A DNA stretch of 64,000 nucleotides, taken from NCBI RefSeq assembly GCF_037892195.1, contig NZ_JATACI010000002.1, forward strand, positions 2,294,001-2,358,000, read 5' to 3'. Both the position numbers and the translations under genes were made by a program. Under the pieces are notes generated by a model. The model searched no databases and had not been told where the DNA came from. It saw nothing but the letters and a program-made list of their open reading frames with translations. This stretch comes from Yoonia sp. GPGPB17 (lineage in GTDB: Bacteria; Pseudomonadota; Alphaproteobacteria; Rhodobacterales; Rhodobacteraceae). Below are positions 55,150 through 63,804 of this stretch, in pieces. Positions within the stretch are counted from its first letter, which is position 1, and each line of letters starts with the position of its first letter.

Positions 55150-55608
55150 TTAAGAAATCATCGATCCGTCCTGCGCCTTGGGTTCGTTTTCGATGCTGTT
55201 CCCAATCGCCGCCTTACCCTGAAAACCCCGCCCCAGTTCCACCTCTGCCATGGCAAACGCTTTTTCCGGCGGGGAATGGTCACCGCATGTCAACATCAGG
55301 CCCAGCACTGGGGGCAGGTTTCGCGCCTGCCTCATGTAGCTGATCAACGGGGCTGCCGGATATGAGGTCCAGATCGGCCCACAAAGCACGGCCACGTCAA
55401 ACCCACCAATATCAGGCAAAGGATGCGCAAGCGGCGGGCGCGTGCGGCGCAAGCTGTCTATTCCGGCCCGGAAATACCCAAAGAAAGGCGTGCCGTAGCG
55501 CGGGGTGTGCAGCGCAAAAACATCCGCGCCCAGCGCTGTGGAAAGACGTTCGGCGATCAACTGAGAATGGCCGGACTTTGAATAATAGACGATGGCGATC
55601 TTCGGCAT
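55150..55608 (-). CDS. Flavodoxin-family protein
   Basis: This 152-aa protein has the FMN phosphate loop IVYYSKSGHSQL (~6-17), then VAVLCGPIWTSYPAAPL (~73-89) and LMLTCGDHSP, the flavodoxin/NADPH-quinone-reductase-like pattern. Probably a small electron-transfer flavoprotein. It lies 11 nt after the persulfide-dioxygenase-like gene on the same strand, so it likely shares that gene's FNR-type promoter. Confidence 0.85.
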   Translation of the reverse strand: MPKIAIVYYSKSGHSQLIAERLSTALGADVFALHTPRYGTPFFGYFRAGIDSLRRTRPPLAHPLPDIGGFDVAVLCGPIWTSYPAAPLISYMRQARNLPPVLGLMLTCGDHSPPEKAFAMAEVELGRGFQGKAAIGNSIENEPKAQDGSMIS

Positions 55609-55619
55609 CCGGGCTCTTT

Positions 55620-56503
55620 TTATAGAACGTTCAAAGGGACTTTGAGCATCTCATTGCCGTCGTCATCCTTGGGCACTTCGCCCGCCCGCATGTTCACCTG
55701 CAAGGGATGGGATGATCAGCTTGGGCATATCCAGCGTCGCATCGCGTTCGGTACGGAATTTGATGAATTCCTCACGCGTTTTATCACCACCCACATGAAT
55801 GTTATGGGCTTTTTCTTCGCCCACGGTAGTTTCCCATTTGATATCCCGACCATTGGGCCCGTAATCGTGACACATGAAAAGACGCATATCATCTGGCAGG
55901 GCCAGGACCTTTTGAATGCTGTCGTAGAGCGTACCAGCATCACCGCCGGGGAAGTCAGCGCGGGCTGACCCGCCATCTGGCATAAAGAGCGTGTCACCCA
56001 CAAAGCAGGCGTCACCAATCACATGCACCATGCAGGCGGGTGTATGGCCGGGGGTGGCGATGGCAAAGCCTTGCATCCCGCCGATGGTGTATGTGTCGCC
56101 CTCTTTGAACAGCGCATCAAATTGCGACCCGTCGCGCTGGAATTCTGTGCTCGGCGTTAAAGACCTTGCCGAAGGTGTCCTGCACTACGGTGATCTTATC
56201 GCCGACACCAATCTTGCCGCCCAGCTTTTCCTGAATATAGGGGGCCGCGCTCAGGTGATCAGCGTGAACATGGGTTTCAATGATCCAATCCAGTTTCAGA
56301 TCGCGGCGTTCCACCTCGGCAATCAGTGCATCCGCGCTGTCATAGGTGATACGACCAGCAGCATAGTCGATGTCCAAAACGCTATCAATGATGGCGCAAT
56401 GGTCACCGTCGGGCTCTGATACGACATAGCTGATCGTGTTTGTCGCCTCATCGAAAAAGGCAGAGACGTGGGGTTTTACAGTCATATCAACGGGATAAGT
56501 CAT
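55620..56503 (-). pseudogene. ETHE1-like MBL-fold hydrolase (persulfide dioxygenase type), two frameshifts
   Basis: Segment one (56503-~56145) has IIETHVHADHLSAAPYIQEKLGG (~70-92), the ETHE1/Blh-type metal motif. Segment two (~56140-~55710) has FAIATPGHTPACMVHVIGDACFVGDTLFMPDGG. Segment three to TAA 55620 encodes LQVNMRAGEVPKDDDGNEML. Breaks are an extra A at ~56144 (before GAATTC) and an extra T at ~55709 (in CCCTTGCAGG). Rejoined length ~294 aa. Such enzymes oxidise glutathione persulfide in sulfide detoxification. ATG 56503 follows AAGGAG. Confidence 0.78.
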
Positions 56504-56519
56504 CGCGTGCTCCTTCAAT

Positions 56520-56545
56520 AATATATTTTATTTTTAAAATATATT
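56520..56545. promoter_or_regulatory. 26-bp AT-rich palindrome upstream of the persulfide-dioxygenase gene
   Basis: Perfect 11-bp arms AATATATTTTA / TAAAATATATT surround a TTTT loop. The element lies between the start codon (17 nt away) and the FNR-type box, a repressor-like position. An ArsR-type sulfide sensor of the BigR/SqrR kind, known to control such genes, could bind here; no such regulator is in the window. Confidence 0.5.
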
Positions 56546-56563
56546 AGGATCTGCGCCCCAACA

Positions 56564-56577
56564 TTGATCAAGATCAA
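56564..56577. promoter_or_regulatory. FNR-type box (perfect) upstream of the persulfide-dioxygenase gene
   Basis: TTGAT-CAAG-ATCAA matches all 10 specified positions. Centre 67.5 nt from the start at 56503. The site overlaps the stop codon of the DksA/TraR-like gene. Confidence 0.75.
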
Positions 56578-56894
56578 GCCGCAGCGGCACAGTTGCGACA
56601 GATCATCGCGTAAGGCACGGCCGCAAGACGCGCATCCGAGATGTCATCGCCGCATTTGGCACATACTCCGTAACTGCCATCCGCGATCCGTTTCAGTGCG
56701 GCATTCAGCAAACGTACCTCTTGCTGGTTGGCCTGTCCCAATCGTTCAAGCACCTCATCATCTTCCAAATCAATCGCCTGATCTTCAAGATGCGCTGGTA
56801 ACGGCTGGTCAAGATCATCCGATATCTTTTGCATCTGCGTCGTCAGCTCAGCGATCCGGTCTTCAATCTGTTTCTTGTGTTTGTCGGTATTCAT
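56574..56894 (-). CDS. TraR/DksA-family zinc-finger protein
   Basis: This 106-aa protein has an N-terminal coiled-coil (KQIEDRIAELTTQMQKISDDLDQ, ~8-30) and a C-terminal zinc finger CAKCG...CRNC (~78-101), the layout of short DksA/TraR proteins that bind the RNA polymerase secondary channel with ppGpp. Acidic central residues (DLEDDEVLERLG) correspond to the coiled-coil tip. ATG 56894 after GGAGG. Divergent from PEP synthase. Confidence 0.88.
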   Translation of the reverse strand: MNTDKHKKQIEDRIAELTTQMQKISDDLDQPLPAHLEDQAIDLEDDEVLERLGQANQQEVRLLNAALKRIADGSYGVCAKCGDDISDARLAAVPYAMICRNCAAAA

Positions 56895-56955
56895 GCCTGT
56901 GCCTCCTGCAATGGTGATGGATCGCAGAACTGTGCATCAAAGCATCGGCCACCAA

Positions 56956-56969
56956 TTGACCTATGTCAG
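56956..56969. promoter_or_regulatory. FNR-like box (weak) between DksA/TraR and PEP synthase genes
   Basis: TTGAC-CTAT-GTCAG matches 7 of 10 specified positions. Its centre is 68.5 nt from the DksA/TraR start and 64.5 nt from the PEP synthase start, the same spacing as the strong boxes, which is the main reason to list it. Confidence 0.3.
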
Positions 56970-57026
56970 TCGGTCGGAAGCACACGCAGGCAGTATCACG
57001 TCAAACGCGATGTGAGAGGACGCCTG

Positions 57027-59405
57027 ATGACCAAAGCTGCACCCCTTGTTCTGAACTTTGCCACGCTGCGCCGTGGCGACGTGGACACCGTTGGCGGTAA
57101 GAACGCGTCACTGGGTGAAATGATTCACGCTTTGGAACCAAAGGGCATTCTGGTACCGCCGGGCTTTGCAACCACAGCAGATGCGTTTCGGACCTATCTG
57201 ACAGCCAATGATCTGGATGCTCAGATCGCCAAGATGCTGGATGCGCTAGCGGCAGGCCGGGCCACGCTGCAAAAGGCGGGGAAAGCCATCCGCGAACTGA
57301 TCCTGGGTGGCGAATGGCCCGACGAGATGCGCGACGCCATCCTTACGGCATACCGCGCCCTGTCAGATGCGGCGGGCGAAGCGGATATCCCCGTCGCCGT
57401 GCGGTCCAGCGCAACGGCCGAGGATTTGCCTGACGCCAGCTTCGCCGGGCAACAGGAAACGTTCCTGAACGTGATCGGAGAAGCCGCCGTGCTAGAGGCC
57501 TGCCGTAAATGCTATGCCTCGCTGTTTACCGACCGGGCGATCTCCTATCGTCAGATTCAAGGGTTTTCGCACACGCAGGTCGCCCTCTCTGTGGGTGTCC
57601 AACAGATGGTCCGTGCCGATACCGGCGGGTCTGGGGTGATGTTCTCGATTGATACGGAGTCAGGCTTTCCCGATGCTGTGCTGATCAATGCCGCATGGGG
57701 CTTGGGCGAAAACGTGGTGCAGGGTGCTGTGGACCCAGACGAGTATCAGGTGTTCAAGCCGTTTCTGGATGATGAAACCAAGACGCCGATCCTTGAGAAG
57801 GCTTTGGGCGCAAAGAAGATCAAGATGATCCACGACCGTGATGGCACACCCCGCAATGTGCCAACCTCCAAGGCGGAACGTGGGCAGTTCGTGCTAAATG
57901 ACGCAGAGATTCTGACCCTCGCGCGGCACGCCAAAGTGATCGAAGACCACTACGGCTGCCCGATGGATATGGAATGGGCGCGCGATGGTAAGACCGGCAC
58001 ATTGTACATCGTGCAAGCACGGCCCGAGACCGTGCAATCGCGCGCGGATGTCGGATCAATCAAATCTTACGCGGTCACCGATGCTGGCGACACGCTGGTG
58101 TCCGGGCTGAGCGTTGGCAACGCGGCTATCGCCGGGCGCGTCTGCATGATCGAAAGTGCTGCAGATATCGCCAAATTTGTGGACGGGTCCGTTCTGGTTA
58201 CCTCCACGACCGATCCAGATTGGGTGCCGATCATGAAACGAGCCGCCGCCATCGTCACGGACCACGGCGGGCGCACGTCGCACGCGGCCATCGTCAGCCG
58301 GGAACTGGGTCTGCCAGCGGTTGTTGGCTGTGGTGATGCCACGCATCTGTTGCACGATGGGCAGGATGTCACCGTATCCTGCGCCGGTGGCGAAGAGGGC
58401 GTGGTCACTGAAGGGATTTCCAAGATCACCGTCGCCGAGGAAACACTGGGCGATCTGCCAGAGGTCAAAACCAAAGTCATGCTGAACCTCGCCAACCCGT
58501 CGGCCGCGCTGCGCTGGTGGCGCTTGCCAGTTGATGGTGTTGGGCTGGCACGGATGGAATTTGTCGTGAATGGGGCGGTGCAGGTGCATCCGATGGCCTT
58601 GCTGAACTTCGATGCCATCACCGATGAAGACACGCGCGACAAGATCGAAACCCTGACAGCAGGCTATGACAGCAAGCCCGAATACTTTGTCGACCAGCTC
58701 TCGCGCGGCCTGTCACGTATTGCGGCCTTTTGTTATCCCAAGCCCGTGATCGTACGCATGAGCGATTTCAAAACCAACGAATATGCCGAGCTTCTGGGCG
58801 GGCGCGATTTTGAGCCACATGAAGAGAACCCGATGATCGGATTTCGCGGGGCGTCGCGCTATTATTCCGACCATTACCGTGATGGTTTCGCCCTTGAATG
58901 CCAGGCGATCGCACGGCTGCGCGGTGAGATGGGTTTTGACAACGTCATCATGATGATCCCCTTCTGCCGCACCCCGCAAGAGGCTGATCAGGTTCTGGCT
59001 GTGATGGCCAAAAACGGGTTGGAACGGGGCAAGGACGGCCTGCAGGTCTATGTCATGTGCGAAATCCCGGCCAATGTGGTACGCGCCGCCGAATTTGCAG
59101 AGCGCTTTGACGGCTTCTCCATCGGGTCCAATGACCTGACGCAACTGACCCTTGGTATCGACCGGGACTCAGATGCACTGGCTGACCTGTTCCGCGAAGA
59201 TGATCCTTCAGTTCTGTGGATGATCGAAACTGTGATCAACGCAGCCCATAAGACAGGGTCCAAGGTTGGGTTCTGCGGGCAGGCCCCCAGCAACGACCCG
59301 GGGTATGCGCAGAAACTAGTGGGATACGGGATCGACAGCATTTCGGTCACACCGGACAGCTTTGTCAGTGTGCTGCGGAATGTGGCGAAAGCCGAGAAAG
59401 GATAG
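57027..59405 (+). CDS. ppsA: Phosphoenolpyruvate synthase
   Basis: This 792-aa enzyme makes PEP from pyruvate and ATP for gluconeogenesis. The N-terminal ATP-grasp domain shows VGGKNASLGEM (~22-32) and VAVRSSATAEDLPDASFAGQQETFLNV; the swivelling domain has the phospho-His loop TDHGGRTSHAAIVSRELGLP (~410-429); the C-terminal barrel has IGFRGASRYY, GSNDLTQLTLGIDRD and the Cys-containing GFCGQAPSNDPGYA. ATG 57027 follows GAGAGG; the frame is open further upstream without a start signal. Divergent from the DksA/TraR-like gene in the hypoxia island. Confidence 0.95.
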   Translation: MTKAAPLVLNFATLRRGDVDTVGGKNASLGEMIHALEPKGILVPPGFATTADAFRTYLTANDLDAQIAKMLDALAAGRATLQKAGKAIRELILGGEWPDEMRDAILTAYRALSDAAGEADIPVAVRSSATAEDLPDASFAGQQETFLNVIGEAAVLEACRKCYASLFTDRAISYRQIQGFSHTQVALSVGVQQMVRADTGGSGVMFSIDTESGFPDAVLINAAWGLGENVVQGAVDPDEYQVFKPFLDDETKTPILEKALGAKKIKMIHDRDGTPRNVPTSKAERGQFVLNDAEILTLARHAKVIEDHYGCPMDMEWARDGKTGTLYIVQARPETVQSRADVGSIKSYAVTDAGDTLVSGLSVGNAAIAGRVCMIESAADIAKFVDGSVLVTSTTDPDWVPIMKRAAAIVTDHGGRTSHAAIVSRELGLPAVVGCGDATHLLHDGQDVTVSCAGGEEGVVTEGISKITVAEETLGDLPEVKTKVMLNLANPSAALRWWRLPVDGVGLARMEFVVNGAVQVHPMALLNFDAITDEDTRDKIETLTAGYDSKPEYFVDQLSRGLSRIAAFCYPKPVIVRMSDFKTNEYAELLGGRDFEPHEENPMIGFRGASRYYSDHYRDGFALECQAIARLRGEMGFDNVIMMIPFCRTPQEADQVLAVMAKNGLERGKDGLQVYVMCEIPANVVRAAEFAERFDGFSIGSNDLTQLTLGIDRDSDALADLFREDDPSVLWMIETVINAAHKTGSKVGFCGQAPSNDPGYAQKLVGYGIDSISVTPDSFVSVLRNVAKAEKG

Positions 59406-59528
59406 TAGGGGCGGGCGTGACACAGACGCCAACGGGGCAGGTCTTGGCTCAACGACGTGGGTCCGGGCCTTCGCATCTTGCACTTTTGCTGACCTATACT
59501 TAACTCCGTTGCACATCGGAGAAACGGG

Positions 59529-59561
59529 ATGAAGACCATGGATTGCACACACGTCAGTTAA
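59529..59561 (+). CDS. Possible 10-aa leader peptide upstream of the ABC-F gene
   Basis: ATG 59529 is preceded by GGAGAAACGGG and encodes MKTMDCTHVS before TAA, ending 32 nt before the ABC-F start. ABC-F antibiotic-resistance genes are often controlled by ribosome stalling on such leader peptides. No clear attenuator hairpin was recognised, so this is tentative. Confidence 0.3.
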   Translation: MKTMDCTHVS

Positions 59562-59593
59562 CCCAACACGGTTTCTTACAGCGAGCATCTAAT

Positions 59594-61176
59594 ATGTCGT
59601 CCATCGTTATTGCTTAAGCCTCAGCTGGCACACCCCGGGCAACGCCCCTCTTTTCACCGATCTCAGCCTAACATTTGGGCCGGTACGCACCGGACTCGTC
59701 GGCCGAAACGGAACCGGCAAAACAACGCTTTTGCGTCTCATCGCGGGCGACCTCGTTCCGGTGTCCGGTACCATCACAAAACCATCTTCGGTCGGGTTCC
59801 TGCGTCAGAACCCGGAACGGCAGATGGATGCCACATTGGCTGATGTTTTTGGCGTAAAGGACCAACTTGCCCTATTGGGCCGTGCCGAGAGAGGTGAGGC
59901 AACAGCTGACGATCTTGCAGATGCCGATTGGACGTTGGAAGCGCGGCTGGAGGCAACTTTGGCAAGCATGGGTCTTGACCAGCCGCCAGAGACCCGGATT
60001 AGCACACTCTCCGGCGGGCAGCGCACCCGGGCTGGTCTTGCGGCGCTCGCATTTTCCAAACCGGATGCGTGGTTGCTGGATGAGCCGACCAATCACCTCG
60101 ACAGTGCCGGACGCCGCCACCTGATCGACATGCTTCGCGCCTGGCACGGATGCGTGATCATCGCGAGCCATGACCGGGCCTTGTTAGGCGAAATGGACGC
60201 CATTGTAGAACTCACAACACGCGGCGCCCACAGCTACGGCGGCAACTACGACACCTACCGCACGTTGAAAGCCGCAGCTCTGGCATCAGCCGAGACTGAA
60301 TTGGCGCGGGCCGAACAGGCTGTGACAGACGCGCAGACCCGCGCACAGCTTGCCGCAGAGCGCAAGGCCCGCACCGACCAGCAGGGCAAACAGCTTCGTG
60401 CCTCGGGCAGCCAATCGAAACTGCTTCTTGATGCCGCCAAAGAGCGCAGTCAGGGATCAGGTGGGGCGGCGGCGCGACTACGCAGCCGCCAGGCGGAAAT
60501 GGCGAGCAACGCTTTGGAAACGGCACGCGAGGCAGTCGAGGTTTTGCAACCGCTCAGTATCGACATTCCGCCTTCGGGCCTCGTCACTGGCCGCGATGTG
60601 CTGCGCGTCGATGATCTGTGTTTTGGGTATCAAGATGGGGCGCCACTACTTGAAGGTGTGTCCCTGACAATCCGAGGGCCCGAACGCATCGCCATCAAGG
60701 GCCAGAACGGGTCGGGGAAATCGACACTCCTCGCCTGCATTCATGGTGATCTGCAACCAACGAGCGGCACCATAACGCGGCATGTTCCCATGGCACTTCT
60801 TGATCAGGACCTCAGCCTTTTTGATCCAGAGGAAACCGTACGCGATGCTTTCGCGCGCATCGACCCGGAAGCGAGCGAGAATGCCCGGCGTGCAGTGCTG
60901 GCCCGATTTCTTTTCCGAGGGGATGACGCGCATCAACGGATCAGCGCCCTCAGCGGTGGGCAACGTCTGCGCGCGGGGCTAGCCTGTACTCTCGGGCACA
61001 GCCAACCACGTCAGTTCCTGCTTTTGGATGAACCCAGCAACCATCTTGACATTGAAGCCATCGAGACGCTGGAGGCAGCACTGATCGCTTACGACGGCGC
61101 GATCCTTGTTGTTAGCCACGATGTGACGTTTTTGGAACGTATCGGCGTGGAACGGTCGCTCGCATTGTCGCGTTGA
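59594..61176 (+). pseudogene. ABC-F family ATPase, one frameshift near the N-terminus
   Basis: Two ABC domains are present: first with GRNGTGKTTLL, LSGGQRTRAGLA and WLLDEPTNHLD (segment from ~59731), second with GQNGSGKSTLL, LSGGQRLRAGLA and LLDEPSNHLDIEA; a linker rich in Ala/Arg joins them. The soluble fold without membrane helices is typical of ABC-F ribosome-protection or translation factors. The ATG at 59594 leads to a stop after seven codons because of GCTTAAGC (59612-59619); GCT-GGC there gives VIAGLSWHTPG and a full ~527-aa protein. Confidence 0.82.
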
Positions 61177-61307
61177 ACAACTGCGCCAACCTGCAAGGCG
61201 ACCGTTCGCGCCGATCTCTTTAGGCAGACAAACGGGCGCCAAGCCGCTTTGCTATTCATACCTATCCAACATGGAAATCATCGTCGTCAGACCCGATAGG
61301 ACGTGAG

Positions 61308-62264
61308 CTAAAGCACCTCAATGCGGCAGGCGTCAAAACAGGTCTGCACGGATGCCAACTCGCACAAGGCTGTGCCTTCCGTCTTCACGGTCGCGCCCGC
61401 CGCGGCGACGCCCCATTGCAAGGCCTGATCAGGCGCATCGCCGCGGGCCAGCGCCAGCGTCATCGCCCCAACAAACGCATCACCTGCGCCGATTGTGCTA
61501 TGCGCTTTGATCACGGGGGGGCGACAGAAAAACCTGTGTTTATTGGATACAAGAATGGACCCCTCGGCGCCGCGCCCTGTCACAATAGTCTCCGCCACAC
61601 CGCATGCGACCAGATCAGCGGCAAAGCTCAGGCTATCGGCAACAGTGGTCATCGGGCGACCGGCAGCTTCTGCCGCCTCACTTTGATCGACCCGCAGCAG
61701 GTGCACAGGTGTTGTCGGATGCGCAATCAGCCGATCCAGTGCATGGCTTGAGGTGTCGATGATCACCCGCGCGCCTTTTTTGGCAACCAGCGACGCGATC
61801 TGGCTTTGGAAGTCGGCTGGCAGCCCGGGGGCAACGCTGCCGCTGATCACCACCCACCCGTCCTTTGCGGCGTGTTCCGCAATCGCGGCCAGCAACTGAT
61901 AGGCATCCTTTGACTGCAACGCTGGTCCCGGCACGCTAAACCGGAACTGCGCACTGTTACTATTGTCAGTGACGGCAAAGCTTTGGCGGGTCTCACCGCT
62001 GACCGCAACAGGCAGAGCGGGGACATCTTCGGCGGCCAGCAGTTCGATCAACATCTCGCCCATCGCCCCGCCGATAGCAACAATCGCCCGGGCGACACCG
62101 CCGAGCTTGCACACCGTGCGCGCCACATTCACGCCGCCACCACCAGGATCAAACCGCGGCGGCCCACAACGCAGTTTCGGGCCTGCAATGACCTGGGCAA
62201 CATTTGTCGCCAGATCCACTGCCGGATTCAGGGTAATTGTCAGAATATCGGCCTGGGCGCGCAT
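61308..62264 (-). CDS. PfkB-family hexose kinase (1-phosphofructokinase / Pfk-2-like)
   Basis: This 318-aa sugar kinase begins ILTITLNPAVDLATNV, with DPGGGGVNVARTVCKLGG (~39-56; PfkB signature 1), WVVISGSVAPGLP (~135-147) and the catalytic STIGAGDAFVGAM (~258-270; signature 2 with the Asp base). The substrate is a hexose phosphate such as fructose 6- or 1-phosphate. A PfkB-type kinase (PfkB/Rv2029c) occurs in the Mycobacterium DosR regulon, a parallel with this island. It is 2 nt downstream of a 119-aa gene behind an FNR-type box. Confidence 0.87.
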   Translation of the reverse strand: MRAQADILTITLNPAVDLATNVAQVIAGPKLRCGPPRFDPGGGGVNVARTVCKLGGVARAIVAIGGAMGEMLIELLAAEDVPALPVAVSGETRQSFAVTDNSNSAQFRFSVPGPALQSKDAYQLLAAIAEHAAKDGWVVISGSVAPGLPADFQSQIASLVAKKGARVIIDTSSHALDRLIAHPTTPVHLLRVDQSEAAEAAGRPMTTVADSLSFAADLVACGVAETIVTGRGAEGSILVSNKHRFFCRPPVIKAHSTIGAGDAFVGAMTLALARGDAPDQALQWGVAAAGATVKTEGTALCELASVQTCFDACRIEVL

Positions 62265-62266
62265 GT

Positions 62267-62626
62267 TCAGGTTTTTTGCAGCTTCGCAAGGCGCATCACG
62301 GCGGCAAGGATGGCCTGCCCCAACACAGGTGAGCGCCCCATACCAATGGCGGCATCACTGTCGCGGCTGTCATTTTCGCGCAGGGTACAATGCCAATGTC
62401 CATCACGATCATTGGCGCGGCCCCGGATATGAATGGACCAATTGGGATAGGCTTCATCCGCGATCAGGATGGCCTCATCCGTCGCACGCACCTGGTCAGT
62501 TGAACGCAACGCAAGATCGGGCAACAAGAAGGCGAGCGCATGGGTCACACCATCAAAATCCGCAATGGTCATGTCGCGTTTGGTTTCCAGCTCGTCAATC
62601 AAGATGTCCAGTTCGGGGTCTTTCAT
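62267..62626 (-). CDS. Unknown 119-aa protein ahead of the PfkB-type kinase
   Basis: ATG 62626 follows GGAGCAGG; the TTG just upstream is a less likely start. The protein is soluble and mixed helical/strand (WSIHIRGRANDRDGHWHCTLREND, ~67-90). It resembles short proteins often found beside stress genes, but I recognise no family. It precedes the kinase gene by 2 nt and so belongs to its transcript, behind the FNR-type box at 62687. Confidence 0.7.
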   Translation of the reverse strand: MKDPELDILIDELETKRDMTIADFDGVTHALAFLLPDLALRSTDQVRATDEAILIADEAYPNWSIHIRGRANDRDGHWHCTLRENDSRDSDAAIGMGRSPVLGQAILAAVMRLAKLQKT

Positions 62627-62686
62627 CAATCCTGCTCCAAAATGGGTATACTTCGTCTTGTGTTAACAGCCCCATGCTGACCTCTT

Positions 62687-62700
62687 TTGATTTTGGTCAA
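62687..62700. promoter_or_regulatory. FNR-type box between the PfkB unit and DUF2267 gene
   Basis: TTGAT-TTTG-GTCAA matches 9 of 10 specified positions. Its centre is 67.5 nt from the start at 62626 and 65.5 nt from the divergent start at 62759. Confidence 0.6.
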
Positions 62701-62758
62701 TCCACCATCCGCCGCATGAGCTAGGGGATTTCAGCCACCATCATGAAAGGAAGTTCCA

Positions 62759-63187
62759 ATGACACGTACGATCCACGTCTTTGAACGCACGAACCATGAA
62801 GCACATGAATGGGTCAACGATCTGGCCGGGCGCACCGGTTGGGGGAATGAGCGCGAAGTCCTTCGCCTGCTGCGCACCGTCCTTTGCAAGATCCGCGACC
62901 ACCTGCCGGTGAATGAAATGGCGCAGTTTGCCGCGCAACTGCCGCTGATCCTGCGGGGCATGTTCTACGAAGGTTGGCAGCCCAAGAACACGCCCGTGCA
63001 TGAACGCCACGCGCCTGAGTTTGTCGCCGCAGTCGATGAGAAGGTTGGCGACGTCATCGACTATCAAGGTGTCACCGACATCAAAGCGGTGTTCAACGTC
63101 ATCAACGCCCGCATCTCACGCGGCGAGGTCGAAGACGTGCGCGCCTGTCTGCCGCAAGAGCTGCGGGATCTATGGCCAGCGCCATGA
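62759..63187 (+). CDS. DUF2267 domain-containing protein
   Basis: This 142-aa helical protein has HVFERTNHEAHEWVNDLAGRTGW (~6-28), REVLRLLRTVLCKIRDHLPVNEMAQFAAQLPLILRGMFYEGW (~33-74) and EDVRACLPQELRDLW at the end, the DUF2267 pattern of two helical repeats. The function of DUF2267 is unknown. ATG 62759 follows AAAGGAAG. The FNR-type box 65 nt upstream places it in the hypoxia island. Convergent with the Mla-type lipoprotein gene, 4 nt apart. Confidence 0.87.
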   Translation: MTRTIHVFERTNHEAHEWVNDLAGRTGWGNEREVLRLLRTVLCKIRDHLPVNEMAQFAAQLPLILRGMFYEGWQPKNTPVHERHAPEFVAAVDEKVGDVIDYQGVTDIKAVFNVINARISRGEVEDVRACLPQELRDLWPAP

Positions 63188-63191
63188 CTAG

Positions 63192-63800
63192 TTAGATCGC
63201 GCGCATCAACACCCAAGGCACAGCATCGGACAACAGCGCATCAAGTTGCGTCTGAAAGCCTTGCGCAATTGTGGATGCCGCATCATCAGATACATTCCCG
63301 GACTGGGCAAACCGGCGCGTGTCAATGACGCGCTGATCGCGGTCTCGCAACAGGGTCAGCTCACATGCAATGCGGACGACAAACAGGCCGTCTGCCTGGC
63401 GGTCCACGCCAAAATCATCAATGCGTGTCAAAAGCACGGTATCAGGAATCGGCCCCGCGCCTTGCACACCCACAAAACCGATCCGCCCGGTCGCGGCGAG
63501 CGACTGCACCAGTATCGATTGCAGCATCTGGGGTGCACCATCGGCCCAACGGGCGTCGGGCAGATAGGTCACTGACAACGGGTCGCGCCGGATCAAAATC
63601 CGGTCCGTGTCAATCGCGGCCGAGGCCGTTGGCTCAAGCACCAGCAAGGAACGTGCAGACCGGCGCCCTTCAGCAGCTATATTGATGGGTTGCAGTGCGA
63701 ATGTGTCGCGCGGCTGTGCGGCTTCATTGAGCGAGCTGATCGCGGTGCATCCCGGCAATGCAAAAATGCCCAGTGTGAACATGCGTCGTGTCAGAGCCAT
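63192..63800 (-). CDS. ABC-type transport auxiliary lipoprotein (PqiC/Mla type)
   Basis: This 202-aa precursor has a signal peptide with lipobox LPGC (Cys18), then FALQPINIA and ARSLLVLEPTASAAIDTDRILIR (~50-72) and YLPDARWADGAPQMLQSIL (~79-97), the family signature of auxiliary lipoproteins (PF03886-like). It would be anchored in a membrane facing the periplasm and aid an MCE-type lipid transporter. It follows the MlaD-like gene by 4 nt. Confidence 0.85.
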   Translation of the reverse strand: MALTRRMFTLGIFALPGCTAISSLNEAAQPRDTFALQPINIAAEGRRSARSLLVLEPTASAAIDTDRILIRRDPLSVTYLPDARWADGAPQMLQSILVQSLAATGRIGFVGVQGAGPIPDTVLLTRIDDFGVDRQADGLFVVRIACELTLLRDRDQRVIDTRRFAQSGNVSDDAASTIAQGFQTQLDALLSDAVPWVLMRAI

Positions 63801-63804
63801 GAGG

